Part shown: piece after piece, positions 26,839 through 35,177 of the stretch
Numbering within the stretch: position 1 is the first letter of the stretch
How the letters are laid out: every line of letters starts with the position of its first letter
Assembly (NCBI RefSeq): GCF_030756675.1
Contig: NZ_JAVBXD010000001.1
Coordinates: 1-64,000, forward strand
Source: Bacillus multifaciens
Lineage (GTDB): Bacteria; Bacillota; Bacilli; Bacillales; Bacillaceae_G
Reading direction: 5' to 3'
Length of the DNA: 64,000 nucleotides
Made by a program: the position numbers and the translations under genes
The notes under the pieces: generated by a model
The model's database searches: none
Seen by the model: the letters and a program-made list of their open reading frames with translations, nothing else
What the model was told of the DNA's origin: nothing

Positions 26839-27342
26839 AAGAAGATTTTCTATATCTTTCCAGCCGTATGCAATTTCTTCTACGTGTAATTCTTCAATTT
26901 GTTTCTTATCTACACAAGAGCCTTGTAATGCTTCATAAAAATATTTAGAAGGATTACTTGCCACTACCCAAACAAGCATAGAACAACAGCCATTCTCATA
27001 TAAATCCGCGGCTACCGCTTTTATTAATTTTTTTCCAAGTTGATTACGCTGATATTCTTGTAAAATATATATCGCATATAACTCTCCATCATATTCATAA
27101 CTACCCGTTCTTTCTTTCCCGCCATCTGCAAAACCGATAATTTTCCCATCAATTGTTTTAGCAACATAGACATGCGACTGCTGTTCCTTTAATATTTTTA
27201 GCCATAATGCCTCCCGTTTCTCATACGACTTTTTATCTAATACTTCTTTCGGCATAATACCATCATACGTTTCTCTCCAACTATCAACATGAACACGTGC
27301 GAGTTCCTGTGCATCATTTACATTTGCTTTAACAATATACAT
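26833..27342 (-). CDS. GNAT family N-acetyltransferase
   Basis: A 169-aa acetyltransferase with the family's start NVNDAQELARVHVDSWRETYDGIMP, acetyl-CoA loop EYQRNQLGKKLIKA and C-terminal NPSKYFYEALQG. Substrate unknown. The native 3' end may have been altered: the TAA stop lies within the terminal repeat of the adjoining bcr1 copy. RBS GGGAGAGG upstream of ATG 27342. Confidence 0.85.
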   Translation of the reverse strand: MYIVKANVNDAQELARVHVDSWRETYDGIMPKEVLDKKSYEKREALWLKILKEQQSHVYVAKTIDGKIIGFADGGKERTGSYEYDGELYAIYILQEYQRNQLGKKLIKAVAADLYENGCCSMLVWVVASNPSKYFYEALQGSCVDKKQIEELHVEEIAYGWKDIENLLI

Positions 27343-27411
27343 TTTTTCCTCTCCCTGCTAATCACTATGTACATATAAATTCTCTATACAACGACATATT
27401 CCCTCTCCTAC

Positions 27412-27600
27412 TCTATAAATCCATATTCATTTCTCAACATATAATTCACCGCTATGCAGAATACATCATAACCTGTACTCGCTTGCTGTTCTCTTCGCTT
27501 TTACTTCGCATGTGGCAGGAAGATTCTATGCACTGCCAGATCATCTCATCCTCCCTAACAAGAAAGGGGTTTTTATGTCGTTTTTTTAACTTATATTTAA
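27412..27600 (+). repeat. bcr1-type repeat
   Basis: A ~189-bp diverged copy (TATAAATCCATATTCATTT at the left, CGCTATGCAGAATACATCATAA, GCATGTGGCAGGAAGATTC, TTTTTATGTCG, right end ACTTATATTTA). The central CTGACCGC stem is decayed. The right end lies 22 bp from the stop of the next convergent gene. Confidence 0.8.
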
Positions 27601-27609
27601 CAACAAAAA

Positions 27610-27637
27610 AACCATTTCACTATTATAGTGAAATGGT
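27610..27637 (-). terminator. Terminator at lipoprotein 3' end
   Basis: ACCATTTCACTAT / ATAGTGAAATGGT stem overlapping the last codons, with an A run on the + strand (T run on the minus strand). Confidence 0.8.
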
Positions 27638-28369
27638 AAATGTTTGCGGTTCTGCTATTTTTTCATGTGTGTCTCCTGCCGCCAATGTATCTGTTGTAAA
27701 AGAAACAGTTTTTACTTTTTCTTTAGGATCACTTAGTAAAAGTCCAATTAAGCCATCCCTTGTTTCACCTGGAATATAATCCTCTCTCGATACACTTTTT
27801 GTACCAACAAGCGTATCTTCCGCATATAAAAAGTTTTTCGTTGGTACATGAAATGGTTGTGTTTCATTTACAGTTACATCATTCATAGAAAAGAACTGCA
27901 TCTCTTTGTCACCTGTGTTTTCAACCTTATATGTAATTTCAATATATTTAGCAGTATCACCAATATCTTGTCCACTTAATGATGCATACAATTCTGCCTC
28001 CGTTTGCTCCAATGTCTTACCTAAGCGGCGTTGCACTTCTTCTGGAGTTAATTTTGTATACATTTTTAGCATTTCTTTTGTTTCGGTTTCCATATTTGAT
28101 AATGTAATCACTCTAACATTATCTACATAGATTTTCATTGTTCCAACTGTAAATGTTTCATTTACATGTTTGATTTGTTCTAATTTTAAAGTCCCCCAAT
28201 TTTTTTGCTTAATCTCTTGCCCTACTTTTATTAGTTGTAAACCGCCATATTCATTCGTCTCAGGAATAGCCTGTTTCTTCGGCTGCTTCACTTTTTCTTG
28301 CTGGGCACACCCACTTAAAATTATAAGAATGCTACATAAAATATAAAATACATTCCTGATTTTCATCAT
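27623..28369 (-). CDS. Putative lipoprotein with DUF4352/DUF5068-like domain
   Basis: A 248-aa exported lipoprotein: signal peptide with lipobox LSGC (Cys21), then a lysine-rich linker and a beta-rich domain. The segment YIEITYKVENTGDKEMQFFSMNDVTV is the typical 'extended immunoglobulin-like' pattern of telomeric-repeat/DUF4352-type lipoproteins, and the C-terminal region ends in an ISL strand. Cell-surface location is inferred from the lipobox; function is unknown. RBS AGGAGAAAG. Confidence 0.78.
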   Translation of the reverse strand: MMKIRNVFYILCSILIILSGCAQQEKVKQPKKQAIPETNEYGGLQLIKVGQEIKQKNWGTLKLEQIKHVNETFTVGTMKIYVDNVRVITLSNMETETKEMLKMYTKLTPEEVQRRLGKTLEQTEAELYASLSGQDIGDTAKYIEITYKVENTGDKEMQFFSMNDVTVNETQPFHVPTKNFLYAEDTLVGTKSVSREDYIPGETRDGLIGLLLSDPKEKVKTVSFTTDTLAAGDTHEKIAEPQTFTISL

Positions 28370-28422
28370 CTTTCTCCTGTCATTACATTCTATGAAACTA
28401 TCATTTCATATACTATTATACT

Positions 28423-28510
28423 ATATATATCCATTTTAATTATTCCCCATATAATTGACTGCTATGCATGCCTATATAAATACAAATAAAAAAACGACAT
28501 AAAACCATCA
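28423..28510. repeat. Chimeric bcr1 fragments fused to ATPase gene
   Basis: A left-end fragment in plus orientation (ATATATATCCATTTTAAT to ACTGCTATGC) is joined head to head with the right end of a minus-orientation copy (ATATAAATACAAATAAAAAAACGACATAAAACC begins at 28474). The latter stops abruptly in the coding sequence of the ATPase fragment. Confidence 0.75.
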
Positions 28511-28531
28511 TTCTCTGTATATCCCTTTTCC

Positions 28532-29179
28532 TTGCCTGTTGTTCGTTCACTACAATCGTTATCCTTTCATCCAAAGGTCACTTATATTATAGGAGAAAAC
28601 GGAACCGGGAAATCCACATTATTAGAAGCAATTGCCACTGCGTGGGGATTCAATCCAGAGGGGGGGACGAAAAATTTTCGTTTTTCGACAAACGCGTCTC
28701 ATTCTGACTTACATGAATATCTCACACTCATAAAAGGTTTACGAAAACCGAAGGATGGATTTTTTCTTCGTGCAGAATCTTTTTATAATGTTGCGTCTTA
28801 TATTGATGAAATAGATGCCATTCACTCTTATGGAGGTACCTCCCTTCATGAACAATCTCATGGTGAATCATTTTTCTCTGTATTTATGAACCGCTTTTCT
28901 AGTAACGGACTATATATTTTAGATGAGCCCGAAGCCGCCCTATCACCGATGCGCCAACTTTCTATGTTAATTCGAATGCACGAACTCATTGATGAAGGCG
29001 CACAGTTCATTATAGCTACACATTCTCCGATTTTAATGGGATATCCTGATGCAACTATGTATTCCTTACATCAGGAGAAGATACAAGAAATTACATTAGA
29101 AGAAACTGAACATTATCAAACGATGAAACTCTTTTTTGAAGATCGTGAAAGACTATTCCATCATCTATTCCGTTCATAA
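28532..29179 (+). pseudogene. AAA (ABC-like) ATPase, 5' end replaced by bcr1 sequence
   Basis: The remaining 215 codons encode a compact OLD/RecF-like ATPase: Walker A IGENGTGKST at about residue 21, GESFFSVF signature-like segment, Walker B LYILDEPEAALSP and H-loop FIIATHSPIL. Family members normally have an N-terminal beta strand block before this. Here the frame continues upstream (VYPFS-LPVVRS) only to a stop at 28487-28489, running into bcr1 sequence. The only start near the N-terminus is TTG 28532, without an RBS. I infer that the promoter, RBS and first ~15-20 codons were lost. Confidence 0.75.
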
Positions 29180-29185
29180 ACAAAA

Positions 29186-29216
29186 CCAGCTAGTAGACAC
29201 ACTAGCTGGTTTTGTT
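29186..29216. terminator. Bidirectional terminator
   Basis: AAACCAGCTAGT / ACTAGCTGGTTT stem between the convergent ATPase fragment and thiolase genes. Confidence 0.85.
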
Positions 29217-29217
29217 A

Positions 29218-30393
29218 TTATAATGCTTCTATAAATAAAGCTACTCCCATACCGCCACCGACACAAAGAGAAGCAATCCCTTTTTCCAATCCTCGTCTTC
29301 TTAATTCATGAATCAAGCTTACTGTAATACGTGCTCCTGTACACCCAATTGGATGACCAAGACCAATTCCACTGCCGTTTACATTTACTTTTTCACGATT
29401 TAAGCCTAATTCTTTCTCTACTGCTACATACTGTGCAGCAAATGCTTCATTAATTTCAAATAAATCCGCATCATTTACTGACCAATTTACATTTTGCAGT
29501 CCTTTTTGAATTGCCGGCACCGGCCCTATCCCCATAAATTTAGGATCTACACCTGCTACAGAGTATCCAACAATTCTCGCTAATGGTTGAAGCCCTTTTT
29601 CTTTCGCTTTTTCTTCACTCATTAAGACTAACGCTGCACTTCCGTCATTAATACCCGATGCGTTTCCTGCTGTTACTGTTCCATCCTTGCGAAAAGCTGC
29701 TTTTAAACCCGAAAGTTTTTCTAACGTAATATCTGCACGAGGATGTTCATCTTTGGAAACGACAATCTCTTTTCTCCGTTCCTTCTTCGTAATCGGAACA
29801 ATTTGCTCATCAAAATAGCCCGCTTCGATTGCATGAAGAGCACGTTGATGACTTAACAACGCTACTTCATCTTGTTCTTCGCGAGAAATTTCATATTGTT
29901 CGGCAAGATTTTCCGCAGTTTCTCCCATCATAATATGATGGATTGGATCTTCTAGCACTTCCCACACCATATCACGGATTTCTCCATGTTGTAGTCGTTG
30001 TCCCCAGCGGTTCTCTTTTAATACATATGGACTAGAGCTCATCGCTTCTACTCCCCCTGCAACAACAACATCGCTTACACCTAATTGGATTTGCATTGCT
30101 GCTGAAATTAGCGCTTGCATACCTGAAGCACATTGACGCTGAATTGTATAACCAGTAACCGTATCAGGAAATCCGGCCATAAGAGCTGCTGTTCTTGCTG
30201 TATTTGCCTCATCTGTTCGCTGAATACAGTGACCTAAAATCACTTCATCTACTTCACTGGGCGACACACCGCCTCTTTTTACAGCTTCCTGTAATACAGG
30301 AACTATAAGTTCAGTTGGTTTTACATTTTTGAAAACTCCTCCAAATGTTCCAATCGGTGAACGAACTGCAGCTGTGACAACTACATTACGCAT
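29218..30393 (-). CDS. Acetyl-CoA C-acetyltransferase
   Basis: A 391-aa thiolase, second in this window. Active-site cysteine in [11 protein letters not shown] (about residue 88), [19 protein letters not shown] and CVGGGMGVA at the C-terminus. It condenses two acetyl-CoA or cleaves acetoacetyl-CoA. It is only loosely similar to the thiolase at 5033 (different insertions), so it is not a recent duplicate. Monocistronic; no neighbouring gene of the same pathway except bdhA 5 kb away. RBS AGGAGAAAG. Confidence 0.9.
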   Translation of the reverse strand: MRNVVVTAAVRSPIGTFGGVFKNVKPTELIVPVLQEAVKRGGVSPSEVDEVILGHCIQRTDEANTARTAALMAGFPDTVTGYTIQRQCASGMQALISAAMQIQLGVSDVVVAGGVEAMSSSPYVLKENRWGQRLQHGEIRDMVWEVLEDPIHHIMMGETAENLAEQYEISREEQDEVALLSHQRALHAIEAGYFDEQIVPITKKERRKEIVVSKDEHPRADITLEKLSGLKAAFRKDGTVTAGNASGINDGSAALVLMSEEKAKEKGLQPLARIVGYSVAGVDPKFMGIGPVPAIQKGLQNVNWSVNDADLFEINEAFAAQYVAVEKELGLNREKVNVNGSGIGLGHPIGCTGARITVSLIHELRRRGLEKGIASLCVGGGMGVALFIEAL

Positions 30394-30533
30394 CGTGTAC
30401 TTTCTCCTCTCTTATGTATCCTAGTGAATTTTGGATGAAATACCACAAGATGCATATCTATGTCTATTATATTAGGAAGTAACTAAAAAATCAAAATATT
30501 TAACAAAGTAAAAATAGAAAGATAATTCCCTTC

Positions 30534-30983
30534 CTATTCTGTCAATGCTATTAAAAATTTCCGAAAGATTTTTTCTGTTGTTATATTCAATTTCGGTAAC
30601 TTATCAATTGGAAAATATCGTATATCCAATCCTTCTTCATCACATTGTATTTCACCGTACACACGATGCGCTTGAAATACGTTGATTACATTATAAATTT
30701 CGTCTCCATGCGGATAACGATAATATAAGTCTTGACCAGAGAGCACACCTAGAAACTGTAAAGATTCGACTTGTAAAGCTGTTTCTTCTCTTAATTCTCT
30801 CTCTGCGGTTTCTTCAATTGTTTCTCCTAACTCCATTGCTCCACCTGGCAATCCCCAATCATATGTATCAGAACGAAGTTGTAATAATACTTCATTCTTT
30901 TCATTTAAAACTATAATTGCTGATCCTACTATTATAAGTGGTTTTGTTCCAACTAATTTTCTTAATTCCTGTATATACCCCAT
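30534..30983 (-). CDS. NUDIX hydrolase
   Basis: A 149-aa NUDIX protein. The Nudix box is GGAMELGETIEETAERELRE followed by ETAL, matching GX5EX7REUXEE with alanine in place of the last glycine. The catalytic glutamates are present. Likely hydrolyses a nucleoside diphosphate derivative; the substrate is not predictable. Monocistronic, own RBS (AGGGGAGTT). Confidence 0.88.
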   Translation of the reverse strand: MGYIQELRKLVGTKPLIIVGSAIIVLNEKNEVLLQLRSDTYDWGLPGGAMELGETIEETAERELREETALQVESLQFLGVLSGQDLYYRYPHGDEIYNVINVFQAHRVYGEIQCDEEGLDIRYFPIDKLPKLNITTEKIFRKFLIALTE

Positions 30984-31071
30984 TATGTAACTCCCCTTTC
31001 TTTCCCTCTCCTATAATAGCAAAATTCTTTCTTAATTTGTTTGATACCTATAAAATATTTCCCTACACAAA

Positions 31072-31098
31072 AAGAGACTAACTCACATTAGCCTCTTC
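31072..31098 (-). terminator. Terminator after the 97-aa unknown gene
   Basis: AGAGACTAA / TTAGCCTCT imperfect stem followed by T-rich sequence on the minus strand. Confidence 0.5.
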
Positions 31099-31110
31099 AT
31101 TGCTTATTAT

Positions 31111-31404
31111 CTAGCCAATATGGCTTTCGTATTTTACGTCTTCAAATGCTCTTTCAATCTCTTCATCTCGGTAATGGACATATGTAAAACGTCCTAACTC
31201 TACTAAACGTGCAATTTCCCGCAATGCTTTTTCTTGTTCATACTTTTCTTTAATTGAGACGTGAACATAAAATTTCATAAGCGGATGTTCATACAACGCT
31301 TCGCCCACTTCCACATATACATTTTCTACCCCTTGTATAACTTGAACATAACTTGCAAATTGATAAACAGCTTCACGATCTGAAACAATTTTTAATGTAT
31401 ACAT
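31111..31404 (-). CDS. Conserved hypothetical protein, 97 aa
   Basis: A soluble, mixed-charge 97-aa protein. The frame extends upstream, but GGGGGG six bases before ATG 31404 (MYTLKIVSDREAVYQF) marks the start. No motif is recognised; the C-terminal half (EQEKALREIARLVELGRFTY) is a predicted amphipathic helix. Function unknown. Confidence 0.7.
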   Translation of the reverse strand: MYTLKIVSDREAVYQFASYVQVIQGVENVYVEVGEALYEHPLMKFYVHVSIKEKYEQEKALREIARLVELGRFTYVHYRDEEIERAFEDVKYESHIG

Positions 31405-31637
31405 GTTTTTCCCCCCTTTTCTTTTACTATAACAAAAAATGGGTATATAAACGTGTCGAAGTTTGACTATTTTCTGACTTCTTTTCACCAATTTTCATCA
31501 TACTATTCAGATGTCATAAAAACACAAACATAATTTATTATTAAAACTGCTCACAAATTCATGTGAATTTAATAAATTATTAGTAACTCATGCTATAACA
31601 GGATAAAAAACCGCTTTAAACGATAGTTCATTTGTCC

Positions 31638-31666
31638 ATACACATTCTCTCTTTTCACATAAAGTA
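31638..31666 (+). promoter_or_regulatory. SigE/SigK-like promoter of the low-complexity/protease cassette
   Basis: CATAAAGTA (31658-31666) fits the mother-cell -10 (CATANNNTA), and AC at 31640-31641 (within ATAC) lies 16 bp upstream, matching a SigK spacing; ATA at 31638-31640 also fits SigE with 17 bp. It ends about 40 bp before the first start codon. No vegetative -35/-10 pair is seen in this 300-bp gap. Confidence 0.55.
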
Positions 31667-31708
31667 TGGTATAGACATTTTCTGTAGTTATTAAAGGAGA
31701 GGATTCTG

Positions 31709-32179
31709 TTGTCTTATTATTATTATGATCGCTGCCGAAGAAGAATCCAGTATGATCAACCTGATCAATCTGATCAATCTGAATCACAAGAAGAACATAC
31801 AAAGAAGCATACACATAATCATAACGTTGCTCAGATTTCAGATAGTGGAAATTCTCAGGTGAATTTAAACGTAGACTCTGATATAGATACTGATACAACT
31901 GCTACTAATCAGCAGTCTACTGATGTAGGACAGGGACAGGGACAGGAGCTGGCACAAGGTCAAGGTCAGGCACAAGGTCAAGGTCAATTGAATACAGATG
32001 TTACAAACCAATTATTAACGGCCCTGCTCCCATTTTTAACAAACGTTTTAAATAACGCTACTCAATCCTCGCAAAATAATCTAAATCAAAATAATCAAAA
32101 TCTAAATCAAAATCAAAATCATAATCATAATCTAAATCATAATCTAAATCAAAATAATCAAAAAGGAATAGGCTACTAA
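31709..32179 (+). CDS. Low-complexity Gln/Asn/His-rich protein, candidate spore-surface protein
   Basis: A 156-aa protein starting with TTG at 31709 (RBS AAAGGAGAGG). Layout: Tyr/Arg-rich start MSYYYYDRCRRR, an acidic/His stretch (KKHTHNHN), the motif ISDSGNSQVNLNVDSDID, a GQ repeat (about residues 74-95: GQGQGQ, AQGQGQAQGQGQ), a short hydrophobic amphipathic helix (LLTALLPFLTNVLNNA), and an Asn-Gln-His repeat tail (about 116-152). Composition and promoter resemble spore coat or exosporium proteins. No known family. The ISxSGNSxVN motif recurs in the next protein. Confidence 0.72.
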   Translation: MSYYYYDRCRRRIQYDQPDQSDQSESQEEHTKKHTHNHNVAQISDSGNSQVNLNVDSDIDTDTTATNQQSTDVGQGQGQELAQGQGQAQGQGQLNTDVTNQLLTALLPFLTNVLNNATQSSQNNLNQNNQNLNQNQNHNHNLNHNLNQNNQKGIGY

Positions 32180-32211
32180 ACAGTAGCCTATTTTGGTAAG
32201 GAGGATTAATT

Positions 32212-32508
32212 ATGATGCGGCGAAATAGCTCCAATATTTCAAACAGCGGAAACTCTAATGTGAATATAACCGTAAACGTCGATACAAGCTCTATTGCCTA
32301 TGCCATGATGTGTTATTGGCATACGAGCGGGATGATTACGGATGAACAGTTCACCCATATGATAACTAATTTTAACAGTTTACTAAACAAAGAGGACGCT
32401 ATCCTTCCGCAGCTCTTATCAAATAAAGAATATTCTCCGTACGTGATTCGGCAAAAAAACAATGTAAATACATTAAAAACATTTATCCCTCCTTTTTTTA
32501 ATCGTTAA
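32212..32508 (+). CDS. Unknown protein sharing the ISxSGNSxVN motif
   Basis: A 98-aa protein 33 bp after the previous gene, with RBS AAGGAGG. Its N-terminus SNISNSGNSNVNITVNVD parallels ISDSGNSQVNLNVDSD of the upstream protein, so the two share a module or common origin. The rest (AMMCYWHTSGMITDEQFTHMITNFNSLL) is helical and contains one Cys. No export signal, no recognised family. It probably acts with its two neighbours. Confidence 0.72.
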   Translation: MMRRNSSNISNSGNSNVNITVNVDTSSIAYAMMCYWHTSGMITDEQFTHMITNFNSLLNKEDAILPQLLSNKEYSPYVIRQKNNVNTLKTFIPPFFNR

Positions 32509-32551
32509 GTATATTTCGATAGAAAAATCCATAATATTTGAGGTGTCTCCT

Positions 32552-33169
32552 ATGTATCCTTACATTAATATATGTATTTGCACTACTCCTGGATCTCATA
32601 TTGACAACGACCGCATTGCTAGGGATATTGCAATTGCTGAATACATTTGGCATCCTATCATATTTAAAATTAAAGATGTCAGTGTTCTAGATGAACTATA
32701 TCGTTTTCATGATGGTGAAATTAGTTACGTATCTTCGTTAAAATCACAACCAAAGTTGGCCTCTTTATTTGCTAAATGTTCTGAGCATGCGTCGCAATGC
32801 GATATTTATATTTGTTATATTGGCAGTGATTATTTTCAAGAACACTCTGTAATCGCTTGTGCCTATTCCATATCAATTCGTAATCAAATTAAAGGTTACA
32901 TTGTATTAACAAACTCAGCTTCAGCTTCGAAGAACATATACACACTTGCCCACGAAATCGGTCACATTTTATTCACACGCCGCGTACAAGATAAGCTTAC
33001 AAATGCTGATCCTGAATGTCCAAACGGCTCCGAGCACCATCCTTCTCCTACGAATCTTATGCACTACATCATTCCTACCCCTCATAAATCACAAATAGAT
33101 TCCTTATTAACAAATACCCAAAGAGAATTATCTTTACAAAGCCCTTTATTGCGTAAAGAAAAAAAATAA
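32552..33169 (+). CDS. HExxH zinc metalloprotease-like protein
   Basis: A 205-aa protein. I place the start at ATG 32552 with GAGGTG at 32540-32545; a GTG nine bases earlier is less well placed. Residues 132-142 read LAHEIGHILFT, a zincin HExxH site (His134, Glu135, His138), and NLMHY at 168-172 looks like a metzincin Met-turn; a candidate third ligand lies between them (EHHP, 161-164). No signal peptide. The first 120 residues fit no family I know. Third gene of the cassette, likely cotranscribed. Confidence 0.75.
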   Translation: MYPYINICICTTPGSHIDNDRIARDIAIAEYIWHPIIFKIKDVSVLDELYRFHDGEISYVSSLKSQPKLASLFAKCSEHASQCDIYICYIGSDYFQEHSVIACAYSISIRNQIKGYIVLTNSASASKNIYTLAHEIGHILFTRRVQDKLTNADPECPNGSEHHPSPTNLMHYIIPTPHKSQIDSLLTNTQRELSLQSPLLRKEKK

Positions 33170-33184
33170 ACGCTGTAGTTACGT

Positions 33185-33922
33185 CTACTTTTTATCTTTA
33201 AAATAGAAACATAAAATAAGAAAAGCTATTCCCATTAACCCAGGAATTCCCCAATATAAATTTCTATCTCTTAATTGATCAAAAAGAAACGGCGCAAGAA
33301 TCATAACAATTAATATAAACAATCCACTCCAACCAATAAAGCGAATATTAATAATAGCAGCCAAAACAAACAACGTGATTCCAATGATATATCGCAACTG
33401 CCCAGCAATTTCAAATAACGTTGTCCCGTACCATTCATTAGAAAACATAAGGGTAAGAGATAATAATATAGGTGTTATAGCCATAATCGTTAATACTATA
33501 TTTCGGTTCCATTTATTATTTTGAAAAAGCATGTTTCGTGCAAATAACACATTACCTATAAGTATGAAACATACAATAAGCGGATAGCCAATGAAACTAA
33601 TAACAGATACTTTGTAAGGCTCATTCAAATTTCGAAATAATAAATCTGGAATTGTCCAATATGCGGTTACACTCATAATGAAAGTTACCAACAAAGCAAA
33701 ATTTCTCTTCCTATCTATGTCCATTTCTCTTGCTAATTCATCTGCATATTGCTTTGGAGAACCTCCGAAAATATCGATTACTGTTTTCCCTTGCTGTTCT
33801 CCTTCTATTAAATGAAGCTCGGCGTCTTCTAAAAAAGATTTTATATCTTCTTCTTTTATTCCCTTTACCGTTAAATACGCTCCTGTATCTTCTAGAAACT
33901 GCTGTGATTCCCTTGAAAGCAC
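33185..33922 (-). CDS. HAAS-domain membrane protein
   Basis: About 245 aa. The N-terminal HAAS/DUF1700-like cytoplasmic domain (about 1-70) has KGIKEEDIKSFLEDAELHLIEGE and SPKQYADELAREM. It is followed by six hydrophobic helices. The start is probably GTG 33922 (RBS GGGAGGG), giving an N-terminus colinear with its paralogue next door. HAAS proteins commonly pair with PadR regulators and are thought to sense or transport envelope-active compounds. Last gene of padR-HAAS-HAAS. Confidence 0.8.
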   Translation of the reverse strand: MLSRESQQFLEDTGAYLTVKGIKEEDIKSFLEDAELHLIEGEQQGKTVIDIFGGSPKQYADELAREMDIDRKRNFALLVTFIMSVTAYWTIPDLLFRNLNEPYKVSVISFIGYPLIVCFILIGNVLFARNMLFQNNKWNRNIVLTIMAITPILLSLTLMFSNEWYGTTLFEIAGQLRYIIGITLFVLAAIINIRFIGWSGLFILIVMILAPFLFDQLRDRNLYWGIPGLMGIAFLILCFYFKDKK

Positions 33923-33942
33923 CTTACTCCCTCCCATCTTAA

Positions 33943-34704
33943 CTATCTTTGCACAATGTTTTGACGTTTAGAATCCCACATCATAAGCAGTACTAAGCTT
34001 CCATACGACACAATCGGCTCTAAATTTCCCCATCCCGTATTATTAATTTTAAAATATTCAAATACAAACATGATAAAAAGCAAAACAAATAATGTAAGTA
34101 CCCCCATCCAGCTATTTAAACGAAAATTAATTATTATAGCTGCTGCAAATAATAAAAAACCAAGAATATAACTTTGAGTCGAGGTTAAAGAGAAAAACGG
34201 TGTACCATACTGTTTATTAAGTAGCATTAATCCAACAAGTAAAACCATTGGAATGACAGCCGTTACTACATATATAATAGAAAACTCTCTCAATTTACTT
34301 TGAAAACTGGAGCTACGAAAAGCAAAAATCATCCCTGCTATCATCAAGAATAAAACGATAGGATAGCCAATTAAATTAATAAGTGATACAGTGAATGGTT
34401 TCCCTGCATTTCGAAATACAAGTTCTGGAATCAACCAATAAGCTGCTGTTGCAATCACGAAAGAAATAAGTAAATTCCAATTTTCTTTCTTATCAACTTC
34501 CATCTCTTTAGCCAATTCTTCCGCATATTCTTTCGGAGAATCCCCAAAAATATCTATTACCGTCTTTCCTTCTTTTTCTCCTTCTATTAAATGAAGCTCG
34601 GCATCTTCTATAAAGTTATTTACATCTTCTTCCTTTATTCCTTTTGTTAATAAATACACTTTCATATCAACTAAAAATTTTTCTCCTTCTTTAGAAACTT
34701 GCAT
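33943..34704 (-). CDS. HAAS-domain membrane protein, paralogue
   Basis: A 253-aa protein with the same plan as its neighbour: KGIKEEDVNNFIEDAELHLIEGE and SPKEYAEELAKEM near the N-terminus, then six membrane helices. The pair arose by tandem duplication and has diverged most in the membrane part. It lies 41 bp downstream of the PadR gene and is presumably controlled by it. RBS GGGGGGAATC. Confidence 0.82.
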   Translation of the reverse strand: MQVSKEGEKFLVDMKVYLLTKGIKEEDVNNFIEDAELHLIEGEKEGKTVIDIFGDSPKEYAEELAKEMEVDKKENWNLLISFVIATAAYWLIPELVFRNAGKPFTVSLINLIGYPIVLFLMIAGMIFAFRSSSFQSKLREFSIIYVVTAVIPMVLLVGLMLLNKQYGTPFFSLTSTQSYILGFLLFAAAIIINFRLNSWMGVLTLFVLLFIMFVFEYFKINNTGWGNLEPIVSYGSLVLLMMWDSKRQNIVQR

Positions 34705-34745
34705 GTGATTCCCCCCATTTTTGATTTCCTTTCATCACGTCAGCA

Positions 34746-35081
34746 TTATCGTTTCCTTCCTTTTCCCTCCAACAAGCGCTGTATACTACTTTGCATTGCT
34801 TCCCACCGTTCCATGAAATCATCTAGTGCATCTTCACCTTTTTCTGTTAATGTGTAATATTTTCGCTTTGGACCAGATGGCGATTCCTTCATCGTACTTG
34901 TAATCAATCCTTCTTTTTGCATGCGAATTAATAGCGGATAAATACTTCCTTCACTTGCCATTGTAAAACCATACTGTGCCAGTTTTTCACTCATTTCATA
35001 TCCGTATATTTCTCCTTCAGAAATAATAGCAAGTAAGCATCCTTCCAAAATACCTTTTAGCATTTGACTCGTCGACATCAT
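34746..35081 (-). CDS. PadR-family transcriptional repressor
   Basis: A 111-aa PadR regulator. The winged HTH is LKGILEGCLLAIISEGEIYGYEM...GSIYPLLIRMQKEGLI, with the wing GPKRKYYTLTEKGEDAL and a C-terminal dimerisation helix. It heads the padR-HAAS-HAAS cluster. Three TATyTTG-N-CAA-type operator copies lie directly upstream, fitting autoregulation. Effector unknown; PadR proteins often respond to phenolics or antimicrobials. Confidence 0.9.
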   Translation of the reverse strand: MMSTSQMLKGILEGCLLAIISEGEIYGYEMSEKLAQYGFTMASEGSIYPLLIRMQKEGLITSTMKESPSGPKRKYYTLTEKGEDALDDFMERWEAMQSSIQRLLEGKGRKR

Positions 35082-35094
35082 TCAAATCCTTCCT

Positions 35095-35115
35095 CTATCT
35101 TGCTTTACAAGATAG
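35095..35115. promoter_or_regulatory. PadR operator copy 1
   Basis: CTATCTTG-CTTTA-CAAGATAG, an 8-bp-arm inverted repeat just upstream of the padR RBS. Confidence 0.8.
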
Positions 35116-35126
35116 ATAAGTATAAG

Positions 35127-35145
35127 TATCTTGCTTTACAAAATA
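35127..35145. promoter_or_regulatory. PadR operator copy 2
   Basis: TATCTTGCTTTACAAAATA, direct copy of site 1 with a 32-bp offset (three helical turns). Confidence 0.8.
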
Positions 35146-35158
35146 GTATAGCAAACAG

Positions 35159-35177
35159 TATTTTGCAAAGCAAGATA
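35159..35177. promoter_or_regulatory. PadR operator copy 3
   Basis: TATTTTGCAAAGCAAGATA, the same site in inverted orientation, 32 bp beyond site 2 and 100 bp before the bdhA start, so bdhA might also be affected. Confidence 0.75.

Noticed and set aside
28423-28510. A promoter or leader of the ATPase gene
   Set aside because: The sequence matches the ends of the bcr1 repeat in two orientations and contains no recognisable promoter or RBS.
32085-32165. Regularly repeated AATCTAAATC units resembling a small CRISPR array
   Set aside because: The units are contiguous in-frame coding repeats with no unique spacers; they encode the Asn/Gln tail of a protein with a good start.
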